Shown here: piece after piece, positions 20,271-21,076 of the stretch
Layout of the letters: each line of letters starts with the position of its first letter
Numbering within the stretch: position 1 is the stretch's first letter
Source: a virus
DNA: 21,076 bases
Virus record (IMG/VR): IMGVR_UViG_3300017928_000057
Coordinates: 1 to 21,076 of that record
Direction: 5' to 3' (one strand)
Position numbers and translations under genes: made by a program
The notes under the pieces: generated by a model
Told to the model about the DNA's origin: nothing
Databases searched by the model: none
The model's input: the letters and a program-made list of their open reading frames with translations, nothing else

Positions 20271-20876
20271 CTACACTAAAATAGTACGTTGAATACCATT
20301 TCGATCTATCTTAAAAGCGTACACTTGACCTTGTGGCACATTTCCTATTTGAGTAGAATAAGTGTAGAATTTTGGCGCCCATTTGGTAAGTGGCATATTA
20401 CAAATGACATATCCCAAGCCTCCTGAATAGGTTTGGTGTGGATGGGGAACAAAACTAACCTCTACATTGTTTATCAATTGTTCTATCCTGGTAATATGAG
20501 ATGGAATGCCACCATCAACCACTAAGCACCGAAAGCTGCCACCAAAGTCTATTAGCACTACGTTAGATCTTGCGCGCAACCAACCCTCTATCTTAGATTG
20601 GAGCGGATCTAATACATCCAGCGTACTGGCGTAGAGAAGATCTGTACCACCAATATTACAAACTACTTTACCCGTAGACAGTAATTGTTCTCGACGCTTT
20701 ATAGACGTTTCAACAGAATGATGATTATAATGATCAGAAGAAATGTGGTCATTTATTATTATCCAATCGAATTCTGGCAACATTTTCTCTAACTCATCCA
20801 ATTTATCCAATCTGTTGTAAATGGGTCCAACTACTAACACATTTTGTAAATTTTTTGGAAGAGTAAGTAAAGCCAT
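20271..20876 (-). CDS. Metallophosphoesterase-like protein, degenerate, ending in TAG
   Basis: A 201-residue protein that recalls the calcineurin-like phosphoesterase fold: NVLVVGPIYNRLDKLDELEK at the first metal-site position, FDWIIINDHI, CNIGGTDLLYA at the 'GNHD' position, LVVDGGIPSH at the 'HGG.P' position, and PHPHQTYSGGLGYVICN near the 'GH' position. Several metal ligands are replaced (for example DxH by GPIYN, and GNHD by GGTD), so it is probably inactive or altered. It is the only gene in the window that ends in TAG; if the CTA tRNAs read it, the product would gain about 14 residues up to a TGA near 20226. The role is unknown. Confidence 0.55.
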   Translation of the reverse strand: MALLTLPKNLQNVLVVGPIYNRLDKLDELEKMLPEFDWIIINDHISSDHYNHHSVETSIKRREQLLSTGKVVCNIGGTDLLYASTLDVLDPLQSKIEGWLRARSNVVLIDFGGSFRCLVVDGGIPSHITRIEQLINNVEVSFVPHPHQTYSGGLGYVICNMPLTKWAPKFYTYSTQIGNVPQGQVYAFKIDRNGIQRTILV

Positions 20877-21056
20877 TATGTCGATTATAACCTGCGTTAA
20901 TTTTATTTAATATGCTGATGGAGTGTTCGAACTTTCTCTCGACAAAGTCGTGGGGGATCTAGTAGGGGGATTATAGTATAGGGGCACCAACTACCGATCC
21001 TTGGGGTATATTCAGTAATATGAAGAAGCCTAAGACTGTTGATATATAATTAAATA
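20877..21056. other. Gap of about 180 bases with G-runs and a TAG-interrupted frame
   Basis: There is no standard gene. It contains a small hairpin (CGAC-AAA-GTCG at about 20940-20950) and four G-runs: GGGGG, GGGGG, GGGG and GGGG between about 20952 and 21006. On the + strand, the frame from ATG 20912 to TAA 21049 is open except for two adjacent TAG codons at 20960-20965. No ribosome-binding site precedes it. It may hold regulatory DNA for the divergent neighbours or an amber-containing small gene. Confidence 0.35.
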
Positions 21057-21076
21057 TGAAAACGTGTACTGAATGT
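21057..21076 (+). CDS. Start of a further gene (CxxC N-terminus), truncated by the window end
   Basis: ATG 21057 begins MKTCTEC, a CxxC start like those of the zinc-ribbon HNH proteins in this window. Only six or seven codons are visible, so neither the length nor the family can be confirmed. Confidence 0.35.

Noticed and set aside
20966-21056. tRNA-like start GGGGGATTATAGTATAGGGG
   Set aside because: It resembles a tRNA 5' half with a D-arm, but no pairing anticodon arm or matching ATCCCCC acceptor strand is in the window. A tRNA split by an intron outside the window is possible but unsupported.
1-21076. CRISPR array, insertion sequence or integrase/attachment site
   Set aside because: No repeated spacer structure, transposase or integrase motif was seen on either strand.

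Overview
This window is AT-rich, tightly packed DNA that most likely comes from a large double-stranded DNA bacteriophage with an extensive translation toolkit. The evidence is many small overlapping genes and free-standing HNH endonucleases beside RNA genes. A tmRNA, several tRNAs and IF-3 occur with no ribosomal protein genes around them. Auxiliary metabolic genes (transaldolase, quinolinate synthase, Dps) are also present. I infer a phage; no virion structural gene is recognisable here, so a large plasmid or another mobile replicon is not excluded.

Layout. Positions 1-676 hold the end of a macro-domain-like protein and two small zinc-ribbon proteins. Positions 673-10019 form a glycan and sugar-metabolism block. 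On the + strand it carries a GT2-like glycosyltransferase, a methyltransferase, an SDR, a Gfo/Idh/MocA oxidoreductase, a DUF707-like protein, a transaldolase, an NDP-sugar epimerase and a heptose-7-phosphate-kinase-like GHMP kinase. On the - strand it carries a UDP-galactopyranose-mutase-like flavoprotein and a methyltransferase-GT92 fusion. Together they look able to make and transfer an unusual sugar, possibly a heptose.

Positions 10047-18760 form a translation and RNA module. It contains a Thg1-like protein, two clear and one probable threonine tRNA (anticodons TGT, GGT, CGT), a complete tmRNA (tag ANDNGFAMAA), an HD-domain protein, peptidyl-tRNA hydrolase 2, a tRNA with anticodon CTA, nadA, a second tRNA with anticodon CTA, infC and tRNA-Arg(CCT). 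Three HNH endonucleases sit next to the RNA genes. Positions 18825-21076 hold small unknown proteins, a Dps-like protein, a degenerate metallophosphoesterase-like protein and the start of a further gene.

The most interesting signal is amber (TAG) recoding. Two tRNA genes have the amber-reading anticodon CTA in identical loops. Two adjacent translation-related genes, the HD protein and PTH2, each have a good ribosome-binding site and an ATG, and then an in-frame TAG at codon 3 or 4. In PTH2 the conserved N-terminus lies after the TAG and has no ATG, GTG or TTG start of its own. TAG terminates only 1 of 35 genes. This suggests that expression of tRNA-handling proteins is gated by phage-encoded amber suppressor tRNAs.
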